A program made the translations under genes and the position numbers. From Capitulum mitella (taxonomy: Eukaryota; Arthropoda; Thecostraca; Pollicipedomorpha; Pollicipedidae): a stretch of DNA of 64,000 bases. A model generated the notes under the pieces. It searched no databases. It was not told the origin of the DNA and worked only from the letters and a program-made list of their open reading frames with translations. The stretch lies in contig CP099849.1 in NCBI GenBank assembly GCA_030062745.1, positions 8,767,767 through 8,831,766 of the forward strand. Direction: 5' to 3'. Each line of letters starts with the position of its first letter. The first letter of the stretch is position 1. Of this stretch, positions 27,001 to 51,434 are shown piece by piece.

Positions 27001-28642
27001 GCTCACATTTCCTCATTTGGTAGCTTTCGGCAATCAGACGCGTTGGATATCATTCCTGTCATAAGACGTTCCCGCATATTAATTGCAATGGTACGTGGCA
27101 AAGGTATGGGGAATGTTTCCTACTTTTCTTCACTTTTAAACATTACCCGTTCGGCGCTGCATGAAAAGATCTGACATGAGATGCCATGCTACAAGGTCTG
27201 CCAGATTCCCCGACGCCAGCACATTAAGAGGACTGGAACCCCTCTCCCACATTAAATGCACGCCGTTAGGTCTTCAGCGGCTAATGCCATGGCGGGTGAT
27301 GTTTGGTGATTTACATGGTGCCGCGAGCTGCATCTGAACCTGAAACCGAGTCTGTGTCTCTGGTCCAGGGCGTTGCACATGAAGGAGCACCCCGACTACA
27401 AGTACAAGCCGCGGCGACGTCCGAAACTCGCCGCCGCCGCCGTCAAGCCGGAGCCCAGGTGAGCAGAGGTCGGAGCAGCTGGGTCAGCAGCGGGGTCAGC
27501 GGGGGTGAAAGGGTCTGTGGGACCAGAGTCAGCGGGGGTCGAAGAACCTGCCATGGTCGGGGTCAGCAGGGCTCGGATGATGTGCGGTCCGCGAACAGGG
27601 TCAACAGGAAATGGAAAGTCTGATGTGGGGATAAGAGGAAGTTTTGGAAGGTTTGAGATGTCCCGTGATCTTCGCATCGTTGATATTTGCAGCTCTGCGT
27701 CAGCAGACTAGCTGATCAGCTCTTCATAAAATGACTTACTGTGTTTCATTCATTGATGCATTGGTTTGATAGTCTAGTAAAGCAGTAAAAATGAGGCGGT
27801 GGTGATGTTTGCAGTCATAACCAGTGGTCGAACTCATTGGAAGACATGGGACTGTTACCGTTTCTTTCAATAGTTTTGCGCTGTGGTTGTTCATACGTAG
27901 TTTATACGCAATATATTAATATTATTAATATGCAATTTTGTGTCGTAATTGCATTATCCCGGTGAATTGAAGCGGCGTGCTGATAGCATCTGATACCACA
28001 ACTACGCACTGTTTTGCCAGCTGTAATTAAATGATAATCGCGCATATCTTTATCCGTCTGTGATTCAAACACGGTCTGTTCAGCACTTTTCGACGTCTCC
28101 ATCCCTTAACCAGGCTGCGCTCGACGCTCCGCTGCCGGTTATCGCGCGGCTTGTCGTTGTGGGCCGTGACCGAGCCCGAGCCGGGCCAGCTGACGGCCGC
28201 GCTCGCCGCCGCCGGCCGTCTGACGCCGCTGCCGGCCGGCAGGTTCCCGCTGTGCTTCCCCGAGCTGGATCGGCCGCCGTTCGCGCGGCCCTGGCTGCAT
28301 CCGTGTCTGGCCGGCGAGCTGGAGCTGGTGCCGCGACCGACGCTGGAGCTGGGCCTGCTGCCGGCCGCGCCCTGCCCGCCGCTGCGGCCGGCGCTGCTCG
28401 GTCCGCCCGTCTTCGATCCGATGGCGTTGCTCCGCTGGCGGCTCGGCGCCGGCTTCGCGCAGAGCCCTCCGGTGGTCGCCGTCGGCACCGGAAGTTACAC
28501 TCGACCACCGCCAGGGGCGCCGGCGCCGCGCGCGGAGGCCACCGCGGAGTCCGACGAGGAGATTGACGTCACCAACCTGGCCGACGGAGGGGACGACCCG
28601 GTGGACCTGTCCATCTCGGCAGGGGTCGGCTCCGCCATCTGA
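14848..28642 (+). CDS. SoxB2: SoxB-group HMG-box transcription factor, complete three-exon gene (272 aa)
   Basis: This is a DNA-binding transcription factor of the Sox B group. The exons are 14848-15047, 27369-27458 and 28114-28642. They total 819 nt, both introns have GT-AG ends, and the phase is AG/G at both junctions. The ATG has a strong context (GCCATGG). The HMG box spans about residues 9-86, with the Sox signature RPMNAFMVW (12-20) and the B-type run [14 protein letters not shown]. The box is split by a 12.3 kb intron after ...AKRLR, the position known in arthropod Sox21-type genes. HIKRPMN and PRRRPK favour the B2 (Sox14/21) subgroup. The usual LLKKDKY-like B-homology block after the box is absent and replaced by Ala-rich sequence, as in Sox21b-like proteins. 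The C-terminal half is Pro/Leu/Ala-rich and ends with PVDLS (259-263), a PxDLS-type CtBP-binding motif. The family assignment is near certain; the exact orthologue (Sox21b or another SoxB) is not. Confidence 0.93.
15048..19259. other. First part of SoxB intron 1
   Basis: Intronic, with no recognised gene. It includes a possible dispersed repeat at 15260-15420, one copy of a small 'gcagccag' repeat (16608-16770), and a divergent ~110-bp tandem duplication near 18860-19020 (two 'gaaagcatc' landmarks). Open frames on both strands are unrecognised. Confidence 0.5.
16608..16770 (+). repeat. Small dispersed repeat family D, uninterrupted copy
   Basis: About 160 bp starting 'gcagccagaattttc' and containing 'gagctcagtgtgaactgaaa'; it ends near 'ggctgcgccgg'. 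The ends are weak inverted repeats (GCAGCCAG / GGCTGC). Other copies are at 53117-54494 (split by a 1.2 kb TTAA element) and 61735-61898. This copy preserves the empty TTAA site at about 16626. Confidence 0.65.
19260..21290. repeat. Degenerate GGCGCC satellite in SoxB intron 1, interrupted by a TTAA element
   Basis: Divergent units read roughly 'cctTTTGAACGGCAGGGGC', then '.ccATac.ccATcacAGGGGCGcctTCTTGgtGTCaca'. They occupy 19260-19532 and 20729-21290, with weaker traces to about 22110. The two halves are one array split by the insertion at 19537-20724. The intact unit at about 20910 (gggcgtcttcttggtgtc) shows the pre-insertion sequence. Confidence 0.65.
19537..20724 (+). mobile_element. Non-autonomous piggyBac-type element, family A copy 1
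   Basis: A 1188-bp element flanked by TTAA on both sides (19533-19536 and 20725-20728). The terminal inverted repeat is CCCTATTCCCGG on the left and CCCTTTTCCCGG on the right strand. Just inside each end lies a GC hairpin with G-run/C-run arms around CGGATTCCG-like cores. There is no coding frame. The interior carries several TCAAGGTCA words. TTAA duplication plus a CCC-starting TIR is the hallmark of the piggyBac superfamily; the superfamily label is inference because no transposase is present. Insertion into a satellite unit is visible from the flanks. Copy 2 is inverted at 53141-54352. Confidence 0.7.
21291..27368. other. Remaining SoxB intron 1
   Basis: Intronic, with no recognised gene. 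It contains 'aagttggtgt' repeated three times at about 21650-21720, a 10-bp-arm hairpin at 21979-22005 (ATTCACGGAC and its complement), a C-run near 22740, and one hAT-type MITE at 26017-26398. The segment 24.0-25.2 kb has longer unremarkable open stretches that I could not assign. Confidence 0.45.
26017..26398 (-). mobile_element. hAT-type MITE, family E copy 1
   Basis: A 382-bp element with terminal inverted repeats CAGGGGCGTCAATTT and (at the right end, reverse strand) CAGGGGTGTCGATTT. It is flanked by an 8-bp duplication with one mismatch, acataaac (26009-26016) and acataagc (26399-26406). TIRs starting CAGGG with 8-bp duplications are typical of hAT elements. There is no coding capacity. 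It is inverted relative to the copies at 32591 and 51435. Confidence 0.75.
27369..27458 (+). CDS. SoxB2: SoxB exon 2: end of HMG box
   Basis: The 90-nt exon is preceded by a pyrimidine-rich acceptor (...gtctctggtccag) and followed by GTGAGC. It encodes [19 protein letters not shown], the third helix and basic tail of the box (residues 68-86), then AAAAVKPEP. If the donor is not used, the frame stops immediately (TGA). Confidence 0.92.
27459..28113 (+). other. SoxB intron 2
   Basis: A 655-bp intron, GT-AG. Its first 150 bases are unusually G-rich, with about five degenerate copies of GGTCAGCNGGGG; the remainder is AT-rich. Confidence 0.85.
28114..28642 (+). CDS. SoxB2: SoxB exon 3: C-terminal regulatory region
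   Basis: The acceptor is ...cttaaccag at 28113. The in-frame continuation from exon 2 is exact, giving 175 residues (98-272) rich in Pro, Leu and Ala. Near the end there is an acidic stretch (SDEEIDV), then PVDLSI. The stop is TGA at 28640-28642. A candidate polyadenylation signal AATAAA is at 29272-29277. Confidence 0.88.
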
Positions 28643-29271
28643 GCAGACTGCAATCAAAGGCGACAATCCGAGGCTTTAACCCGTGGAGTGCTATGTTGTG
28701 TTTCCTGTGGTTTTGCTGTTTGATGACTGCGTTGGTATGCTTGAAGTGTATGTGCTGGGTGATCGAGAGACGCGAGAGACCCGTGACGATTTGCTGTTGT
28801 AATGAGCGAAGTTTCTGCGGCAAGCGCAGATTTTACTCGGCACGTGATGGTTCCGTACGCCACCTTGCTGTGACCGAATCGGCTACGTGCGTTGTTGAAA
28901 CGTCCCCACGTCGCGCAGTGACTGCGCAAGCGGGCTCGAGCCAGGGAACCAGTAATTCTCGCGGCTGCTCCATAGACTCGCATCTGAGGATCGTCTCACG
29001 TTCACAAAACGCCGACGACGTCCGATGTGCACACCGGACCTGAAGCGAGGCAGGCGAAGATGAGCAGTATCGCTGGCGACAAGCACGTCATTTATCCGGG
29101 CGTCTTTCCGACGAAGAAGGCGTGGAGCAGGCATCGCGCGGGGATTCAGATTCGCTTCCAACTACTGTTACTTGTCCACGATGCTATCCCGCGTTGTTCT
29201 GGGAAAACACTGCGTCACACTTCAGCGGCGCGTAGTCCGATGAGCTGGTGTTGTTTGCATGATGCCACGGC

Positions 29272-29277
29272 AATAAA
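29272..29277 (+). terminator. Candidate polyadenylation signal for SoxB
   Basis: AATAAA lies 630 bp after the stop codon. It is the first canonical signal that I see on this strand downstream of the gene. Confidence 0.35.
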
Positions 29278-29990
29278 ACCAGCAACTTGCCGGCTGCTAA
29301 GCCGCAATCAGCTGTTTAATGCGCCAGCTATTCATTACGGCAATCCTGAAGTTCAAACATCGGGAAATGTCAGCGGGGGTCTAAGCCAGGACCGTTGGTG
29401 GCCAGACGCTGGGTGCAATACAGGTATTAACCGTGATTCACGCTCGGAGGCGGCTATGTCGCCCTGCGGTGACAGCCCCTGGCACCAGCGACCTCTCCAA
29501 GACAAGAGATGTGGAGCGCGCCCCGCTTCTGTTGTTCCGCTATCCAGAAGCATTGCATCCGACGAGGGTGTAGCAACTTCAGTCCCGTAACGACGCATAT
29601 TGTTCGGATATGAAGTTAAGTAGGGGAAGGTGGCGTAAGACGGCCCACTGGGGTAAGACGAACCACCAGCCTTCCCGGCTGAACCGCTGCTGCCATCTGC
29701 TACACTATACACTAACTACCTTTGTTTTCCTTCACGCCAATCGCCATCTTGGGCTAATGGTTCCAGGACGCTCGGATATTGAGTTATTGAGTAAAATGGT
29801 CTTTTTCGTCGCGCTGATCTAAGGTAAGAGGTCTAAGAATGATTAAATTTAGACGCGTTTTTTGCATCATTAATTTTTCTTTGTATTTTGCTGTGAAGAG
29901 CAATGATAGAAGCACAAGTTAGGGCAGGCAAGTTTTCGCAATGTTGGGCTATTTAGTATCTACGTCATGATGTTTCCAAAATTTAGGTTT

Positions 29991-30024
29991 GGGTAAGACG
30001 GACCACTAGTGGTCCGTCTTACCC
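29991..30024. repeat. Perfect 34-bp subterminal palindrome of the pogo element (5' side)
   Basis: Two head-to-head copies of GGGTAAGACGGACCAC around a central TA; the motif is the inner part of the TIR. A further inverted copy, GTGGTCCATTTTACCCC, follows directly. It is probably a cluster of transposase binding sites. Confidence 0.9.
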
Positions 30025-30138
30025 CGTGGTGGTCCATTTTACCCCACAGATACAAAACCTCGCTAAAACACTGTGACTTGTTTAAAGTACCTATGTATCT
30101 ACAAATTTCAATAAGCTAATTTTTTAATATTTTTGCAG

Positions 30139-32085
30139 ATGCCGCGCAAGTACGAGCGTAAAACCGATCGTGGAAGTTGGGACGAGGAGAAAATGGCGTT
30201 AGCCATTGAAGCTGTGAAATCAAAATCGATGGGTTTTTTGAAAGCTGCCAGAGCATTCAGCGTCCCCAAGACAACCCTGAAGCGAAGGGTGAAAAATCAA
30301 AACAAATGTGCCAAGGGGACTGATAAGCTGTTAGGCTCCAGGATGACTGTGTTTAGCCCAGCTCAGGAGAAGGAGCTGGTAAACCACATCCTTATGATGG
30401 AGAGCAAGTTTTTCGGACTAACAACCAAAGACGTGCGATACCTGGCCTTTCATATGGCGGAAAAGAATAACATAACTCACAACTTCAATAAGGAGAGCGG
30501 TCTCGCCGGAAAAGACTGGTTGGCCGGATTCCAGCGCAGGCATCCGGAGGTGGCGCTTCGTGTGCCTGAGGCGACATCGGCAGCCCGTGCCAGGGCATTT
30601 AATCGAGTGAACGTGGGGAACTTTTTTGATCTTCTAGAGCATGAGATGGACATAACAAAGTTTCCGGCTCACCGCATCTTCAACTGTGACGAGACGGGGC
30701 TGACGACTGTCCAGACAAAGTCGACCAAAGTCTTCGCACGCAAAGGGAAGTCTCAGGTCGGCACCCTGACCTCAGCGGAGCGTGGTATCCTCACAACGGC
30801 CGTGGTCTGTATGGCTGCAGGAGGCAACTACACCCCACCGTTTCTGATCTTCCCACGGGTTCGGATGAAACCTGAATTGCTGGATGGCTGTCCACCTGGA
30901 ACCGGACACGCCTGCCATCCGTCGGGCTGGATGCAGACCGACATTTTTACCCAGTGGTTCCGCCATTTCTTAAGCCATGCTAAGCCTTCCGAGGAGGATC
31001 CGGTTCTCCTGATCCTGGACGGTCACGTGACCCACACGAAGAACCTGGATGTCATCGAGCTGGCTAGAGCGAACTACGTGACCATGATCGTGCTGCCCCC
31101 GCACTGCACGCACAAGATGCAGCCTCTGGATGTGGGCTTCATGCTTCCACTGAACACATTCTATGGCCAAGCAGTGGAGAAACGGCTCAGAAATAACCCC
31201 GGCAGAGTGGTGACTGTTTACCAGGTTGGCCAGTTGTTCGGAGAGGCCTATCTCCGGGCTGCAGTCCCAACGACTGGCATTAACGCATTCCGCCGGACTG
31301 GCATCTTCCCGTGCAACCGTGACGTCTTCGGGGAGGAAGATTTCGCTGCGGCAGAAGTCACAGAGAGACTGGATGAGGACGTCGGTCCAGCGACTGCCTT
31401 AACCAGTTCAGAGCAGCCGCGCAGCCAACCCCCTGCTGCTGGTCCATCAACGGCTTCAACCAGCTCAGGGCAGCCGCGCAGACAAGCCCCTGCTGCTGGT
31501 CCAGCAACGGCTTCAACCAGCTCAGGGCAGCCGCGCAGCCAGCTCCCTGCTGCTAGTCCAGCAACGATTTCAGCCAGCTCAGGGCAGACGCACCATCAGC
31601 TCCCTACATCTGAGGCAGAAGACTCATCCCGTAAAGATGAACCCTTGCCAAGCAACAGCCACGAGGGTCTCGCTGTCTCACCTCATCACATCATCCCGGT
31701 TCCGAGAGCATGCCGCCAAGCGCAGAACGGCAAAACGAAGAGGCGTCGCATAACGGGAGCATGTGCAGTGCTAACAAGCTCTTCGTACAAAAAGATGCTG
31801 CAAGAAGAAAAAGAACAGGCCAAGGCGCCCACGAAAAAGAGGAAAGCACACAGCAAAGAAAAGAAATCCAAAACGAACCGTAAGCCTAAAGTACGCGACC
31901 ATGTCTTATCAAGTGACGAGGATGAAGATCCTGACACACTCTGTCTTTACTGCAATGACAGCTTCACGCGCTCAGTATCAGAGGAGGGATGGGTGCGCTG
32001 CAGCGTTTGCAAAAAATGGGCGCATGATATGTGTGCGGGAATCGGGGAGGAAGATGAGTGGTTCGCATGTGAACTATGCGTCTAA
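30139..32085 (+). CDS. Pogo/Tigger-type transposase with C-terminal PHD finger (648 aa)
   Basis: Predicted to bind the element's terminal sites and cut and join DNA in the nucleus. The order is: psq-type helix-turn-helix (about residues 18-51), CENP-B-type HTH (about 71-155), then the DDE superfamily catalytic core. The catalytic acids are D184 (NCDETG), D294 (LDGH) and D331 (QPLDVG), i.e. a DDD triad with 36 residues between the last two. A Ser/Pro-rich linker follows, with three 19-residue repeats (around PRSQPPAAGPSTASTSSGQ). After that come a strongly basic nuclear-localisation region and an acidic SSDEDED run. A C4HC3 PHD-like finger closes the protein: C602, C605, C621, C624, H629, C632, C644, C647. 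MPRKYERKT is the usual family start, so I use the ATG at 30139; the preceding TTTTTGCAG looks like a splice acceptor for a 5' UTR intron. There are no frameshifts or stops. Confidence 0.93.
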   Translation: MPRKYERKTDRGSWDEEKMALAIEAVKSKSMGFLKAARAFSVPKTTLKRRVKNQNKCAKGTDKLLGSRMTVFSPAQEKELVNHILMMESKFFGLTTKDVRYLAFHMAEKNNITHNFNKESGLAGKDWLAGFQRRHPEVALRVPEATSAARARAFNRVNVGNFFDLLEHEMDITKFPAHRIFNCDETGLTTVQTKSTKVFARKGKSQVGTLTSAERGILTTAVVCMAAGGNYTPPFLIFPRVRMKPELLDGCPPGTGHACHPSGWMQTDIFTQWFRHFLSHAKPSEEDPVLLILDGHVTHTKNLDVIELARANYVTMIVLPPHCTHKMQPLDVGFMLPLNTFYGQAVEKRLRNNPGRVVTVYQVGQLFGEAYLRAAVPTTGINAFRRTGIFPCNRDVFGEEDFAAAEVTERLDEDVGPATALTSSEQPRSQPPAAGPSTASTSSGQPRRQAPAAGPATASTSSGQPRSQLPAASPATISASSGQTHHQLPTSEAEDSSRKDEPLPSNSHEGLAVSPHHIIPVPRACRQAQNGKTKRRRITGACAVLTSSSYKKMLQEEKEQAKAPTKKRKAHSKEKKSKTNRKPKVRDHVLSSDEDEDPDTLCLYCNDSFTRSVSEEGWVRCSVCKKWAHDMCAGIGEEDEWFACELCV

Positions 32086-32178
32086 GTGCTGAGCTGACAT
32101 GCATTTTATACCAAACGATAGTATTAACATGCACCTTGTTTGTTTTTAGTTCATTTTCTATCACATATCTGAGTACAG

Positions 32179-32184
32179 AATAAA
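32179..32184 (+). terminator. Polyadenylation signal of the pogo transposase gene
   Basis: AATAAA 93 bp after the transposase stop codon and inside the element. Confidence 0.6.
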
Positions 32185-32272
32185 CGTTTATTGTGTTATT
32201 TTATCGCTCTTTTTCCTTTGGTTTACAAGAGTATAGAAGTTATACAAACATAAATGGATAGCAGGCACTGCT

Positions 32273-32308
32273 GGGGTAAGACCGACCACTTGTGGTCCAT
32301 CTTACCCC
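32273..32308. repeat. Near-perfect 36-bp subterminal palindrome of the pogo element (3' side)
   Basis: Inverted copies of GGGGTAAGACCGACCAC and GTGGTCCATCTTACCCC around TT, with one mismatched pair. It mirrors the 5' palindrome at 29991-30024. Confidence 0.9.
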
Positions 32309-32590
32309 TCGTTTTTTCTTGTCGCTGATTTTGACTCGTCCCCCTTTAAGAGCAAGCATCACCTAAATTTCTTGAATTTCAAATCCAGCGTCTCCACGTA
32401 TCAAAAGAGGAAAGAATCAACATTCAGAAGACTATGAACAATGTGAGGTTGGATAGCATGGTAGCGAGAAATGTGACTTCAAACCTTAGCTGGTCCGTCT
32501 TACCCCACCTTCCCCTAATAGGACGCACCGCTAGGCGACAAAATGGAAGTGTGCGCTGTTAACCGGTTGAATGACAGATGTAAACCTGCC

Positions 32591-32975
32591 CAGGGGTGTC
32601 GATTTGTATTGTTTTGAGGTCCTGACTCAATCAAAGTTGATTTGAGCTCCCAATATTTTTCGCCGGTTCTGAAGGAAAATGAGTAACAATAACGAAAAGG
32701 ACGGCCGCAATAGATAAGAGATAGGCGGAAAGTAAAGAATAAAGTCTAAAGTGATGTATCTGTTTATCTTTCTGTCTTCCGTCGATATGCATTCCTACAT
32801 ACATGGGGATAAACGTAATTTTCTGTTTGGTAAAAAGTAACAAAGAATCTATAAATTCCCGCTGATCAAAATACAGGGGGCTAAATGCGTTGAGATGTCC
32901 CCATTTGGGGGAAGGCTACGTTGTCGGGCCTTCGGCTCAGTTCCATTCTGTCATTTACAGAAATTGACACCCCTG
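32591..32975 (+). mobile_element. hAT-type MITE, family E copy 2
   Basis: A 385-bp element with TIRs starting CAGGGGTGTC at both ends. Candidate 8-bp flanks aacctgcc and aacgtatc match at only five positions, so this copy's duplication has decayed or is uncertain. The interior is alignable by eye with 26017-26398 (inverted), 51435-51888 and 63304-64000. Confidence 0.7.
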
Positions 32976-32983
32976 AACGTATC

Positions 32984-34607
32984 AGTGTTGAAAGTGGACC
33001 GTTTGCCTGTTTCCCATTGATAAGCGGCCTCAGTATTCATTGGTCAGTTTGGATCCTTGTGTTTGCGAAATAATTCTCGCATGCGAACTCGGTATGGTGT
33101 CATTGCTCCTGGCCCCGCAGTTGTGCATTTCCCAAACAACGCTTTGCCCATGCGTTCTCGACTTTCCTCACAGCTATCCGGACCCCCGTCGCCACTCTGA
33201 CGGCGGCAGACACAGAAACACAAAACAAACGGCGGCTCCCGCGGCGTCAACTGACGCGCTGTGTCGGAGACCGGACGGTCCGTGTCAGAGGTCGGACAGC
33301 CTGTCCCATTACCATTAACCGACGCGACAGACGTGCAGAGGACTTCAAAGCCTGGCGGCGCCGACGCGAGTGCTCTCCAGCATCTGGATATTCAGCATAA
33401 CGGTCTCCGCTCGCATTTAGGAACGACGGGCGGAAATCGGTAATGAGGACGGCGCAAAACTGCCGGAGAATAATGCCACTCAACGCAGAACGCCAACTCG
33501 TGTGTGTAGCTCTGTTTACATCTACTCTGCGACAGTCTAGGGGGCACGAAAATTCCGTACAAGCCATGCACGACATAACCCTGTTTGGCCACTTCGTAAT
33601 TCCGGCCCTTATACCAATTTTCTGCGGAACAAAAGATGGACGAAGGTCTCATCATACAGTTAAAAACAGATGTCGGCTCGCGATCTCTGCTAGTTTTGTA
33701 AGTTAACGCATGCCCACATATGATAATAGCCAAATATTTCAAATAGTGCTGACGCAGACCAGATACTTTTCAACTTAATGATAGATCCCAAAACAGTTTT
33801 TGATCATTCTTTTCTAGTTTACCCTAAAAGCCTAATGCTACACTTTCAAAACAACGGTGAAGGTTCACCAAAATCATCTAGTGACAATCCTGGACGCAGG
33901 TTTGGTTAACTTAAAGTGCCTCAGGTTTCACGCTAGACTGAAGAAGCCTCCAGCCGAACCGCCGCAACGTCCCAGCGTCTCACAGTTCCGGCGCGCAGCA
34001 CGGCGCGCACAACACACCCGCTCTGGTTAAGACTAGTTTGTATTTCTACGGTCGTTGTGTGATGAGGAATGCTGCCACGTGCCAGGGGACGTGCGGGCGG
34101 ACCGTTTTCGCCCGGCTCGGCCCTCCGGGCGGTCCTGCGGGCGCCGCCGCCGCCGCCCAGGCGCCCACGCAGCGCCGCCGCGCTACAATGTATCGGTCGG
34201 GCCGGCAGGCGGCCGGCCGCCGCCGGCCGGCCCGTTTGCACTGTACGAGGCTCGGCGCGCCGCGGCGCCAGTCTAGGAATTATGCACGGACGGACGCGGC
34301 CAGGCCGCCGCCACTCCGTCAACAGTAAAACGACGGGCCGCGCGGCGCCGCGCCGCGCCCCGGCGGCCCTCCGCGCCTGTCGACCGCCCCGAGTATTCTC
34401 CACCGACCGGCGGGCGGCGGGCGGCGGCCCTCCGCCCGGCGCATCACCGGCGCTTCGGCCCGTCGGCGCGTCGGCCCGGTCTCTCACGCTCTCGCGCGCC
34501 GCCATGACTCAGCGCACGGCCGCCGGACGGCCGCCAGCGCCCGCGCCGTATTGCTAACCGCGGGCGGCCGCGGCCGGGGCGCTGTCCGGCGGCGGCCGCG
34601 GCGCCGC
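32984..34607. other. Intergenic region between the pogo element/MITE and the PI3K gene
   Basis: The two host genes converge here. GC-rich, CpG-rich blocks lie at about 33150-33450 and 33930-34600; the second abuts the PI3K stop codon and probably includes its 3' UTR. Many open frames occur in the GC-rich part on both strands, all low-complexity and unrecognised. I found no canonical minus-strand polyadenylation signal close to the stop. Confidence 0.5.
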
Positions 34608-49434
<14,827 letters not shown>

Positions 49435-49824
49435 TTTGAGCTTGTATTTGGTCTGACTCTCCTGAAAGCAATATGACTGTGTGTTAATGAGTTCCAATCT
49501 TCGAATGTTTTTGAGCTGCTAAGATACCTCAGCTGCATGAACTGCTTTTACTTGTAAAATCGTTTTTTTGTATTCCATTTTGCATTTTTTGTTGTATTTT
49601 CATCATATTTCATCAAATTGTTGTATTTCAGTTCATGCCTGAAGTCTTTATGGTTCCAGCACTTTTTCAAATAAATTTTATCAGAGGTTTGGCAGGGTGA
49701 GGTTTGGTATAAGATGTTTGGATGACATATGGGTGATGTAGTGGATGATGTAGGGTGATGTTTGGGATCTGAGCCCATGCTACACAGAACTTGTTACATA
49801 AGCTCAGGCCTCTAAACCTAATAG

Positions 49825-50045
49825 TGCTATTCCAGGTAATGACTAATCTTGTGATGAATGTTAAGTGTGCTGCTAAAGGTGCAACACAACCATGTGGTAT
49901 TCAGCATGACCTTTTGTTGGCCAGCTGCCAGCTGACATGCAGGCCAATAATGAGCACTGAGGTGACTTGAACCCATTGAGCCAGGATGGGGAGAACAATG
50001 CTCTTTCAGCTAAACTGTAGGTCACGGTAAATTAGACACTGCCAG
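49825..50045 (-). repeat. SINE-like repeat family G, copy 2, with decayed tRNA-like head
   Basis: Read on the minus strand it starts GTGACCTACAGTTTAGCTGA (D-arm/A-box-like), followed by GGGTTCAAGTCACC (B-box-like), then a body shared with 45884-46045. The A- and B-box spacing fits a tRNA-derived SINE. Confidence 0.55.
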
Positions 50046-50769
50046 TCTAAACATACAACATGTGCAGGCATTTATTTTTTATGCTGATTAGTGCTGACAG
50101 TGATGCATGCACAGGATTTATGCAGCATGACAATACATGCTACAATGTTCAGCATATTTTTGCCTTTAATGTATGATTTACATTAATAATGGAAACAAAC
50201 ACAGTCATAAAATAGCATTCGCAACAGTCAGTCATGTGAAAAGATGCATCACAAGGAACTGATTTTACTTCAAGTTTGGTAGAGTAATTTTACAGTTTTA
50301 TCAGGAAACTGGATGCAAGTAAAATAAAAGCTTTTTACCAACCGATAACTGAAGTAGAGGATTTCTTCTAGCAACTACAGCTTATTATAACCACCAGCAG
50401 TGCAGCTGACACACATCTGTGAAAGAAGACAACAAATCATTGAAGATGCTTTCAAAAGTTACACTTCTTTCAGAATTAAAAATTATGCACACATAAAACC
50501 ACCATGAAACACTGGGTATCTTGTACTAATGCACCTCACCATGTGACCATTTGCCAAAAGAAGAGCATGCAGTCAGCTGGCCAGCATAATTTTCTCATAA
50601 TGCCCTCACAGTTACCTATGCAACATGCCTCATGCTAACCAACAAAGAAAAAAATGCAAGAACAAAGCATGTTCTAGTACAAAGCTTCTGCACCTGCATC
50701 ACTTGTAAACTGCTGAGAAATGGTGGTTTGTTTGCATATAACACATGATTACTTGATGGCCCCAGATCA

Positions 50770-51075
50770 TGGCTGGAAAAGGACTTGTTTTTTGGTGTTG
50801 AAGAACACCAAAAAAATATCTGCTCCTGGAATATTTTATGCTCCAAAAGTATGATCTTGTGTCTCCATTAAAAACCTGCATTATAGTTCACAAATTTCTA
50901 TCCATGCAAGCAAACGACTCTGCCTCCACTCATTTAGAAGCAATTGCAATGTCATAACTGACTCACACCAGGAATGCCAACTTAAACCAGCATTAGTGTT
51001 TGCAAAATTTTGTATTTGAAAACAAAAAAACTTATATTCCAACACCAAGGCCACAGACCAATTTCCAATCATACT
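50770..51075 (-). repeat. Dispersed repeat family F, copy 2
   Basis: Inverted copy of 35640-35965, with the same 'ttggtgttgaagaacacca' hairpin-like core and 'gatcttgtgtctccat' (complement of atggagacacaagatc). Confidence 0.65.
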
Positions 51076-51434
51076 CCAGACAGAACTACATTTTTCATGA
51101 GATAATCATGGTCATGCACCACACCACTCCTGGATAAATATTACCAATCCTAACCCATCCAAACATGATATAACATAACCTAACCTAACATAACCAAAAC
51201 CTACCCTCGCTGCAAACAAATTACTATGCCTACAGCAAACTGATCACCATTCCAACTGCAAATGGATCACTATGCCTGCAGAAAACCCTCCTATTCCACA
51301 TCAATCACAAAAGCTACAGCAAACTGGCTACTATGCCTATGGCAAACCAACCACTGTGCCTGCTGCAAGCCAAACACTACACTTAATGTAAACAGCTCAC
51401 AATGCATATGACAAACCTATCATTATGCCTACAG

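Larger units (their letters stand above)
29623..32515 (+). mobile_element. Apparently intact pogo/Tigger-class DNA transposon
   Basis: A 2893-bp element flanked by TA at 29621-29622 and 32516-32517. The terminal inverted repeats are about 25 bp with two mismatches, starting GGGGAAGGTGG and continuing GTAAGACGG. Subterminal copies of the inner motif GTAAGACGGACCAC form palindromes at 29991-30024 and 32273-32308. One full-length transposase frame lies inside (30139-32085) with a splice-acceptor-like sequence directly before its ATG. A polyadenylation signal AATAAA is at 32179-32184. TA duplication and the transposase type place it in the Tc1/mariner-pogo superfamily. The intact frame, near-identical TIRs and preserved duplication suggest recent insertion and possible autonomy; activity itself is inference. 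Confidence 0.9.

Noticed and set aside
28151..28153. Separate gene starting at 28151
   Set aside because: It is TTG inside SoxB exon 3; the frame continues upstream to the acceptor at 28113 in phase with exon 2.
30133..30138. Start of the transposase two codons earlier (TTG CAG)
   Set aside because: The bases TTTTTGCAG look like a splice acceptor, and the family starts at MPRKY; the ATG at 30139 is preferred.
34069..34557. 162-codon and opposing 190-codon ORFs downstream of PI3K
   Set aside because: Open on both strands through extreme GC content; Arg/Pro/Ala low complexity, no motif.
51165..51200. Telomere-like CCTAA run
   Set aside because: Only a few imperfect units of taaccta/taacata; too short and irregular for a telomere or interstitial telomeric tract.
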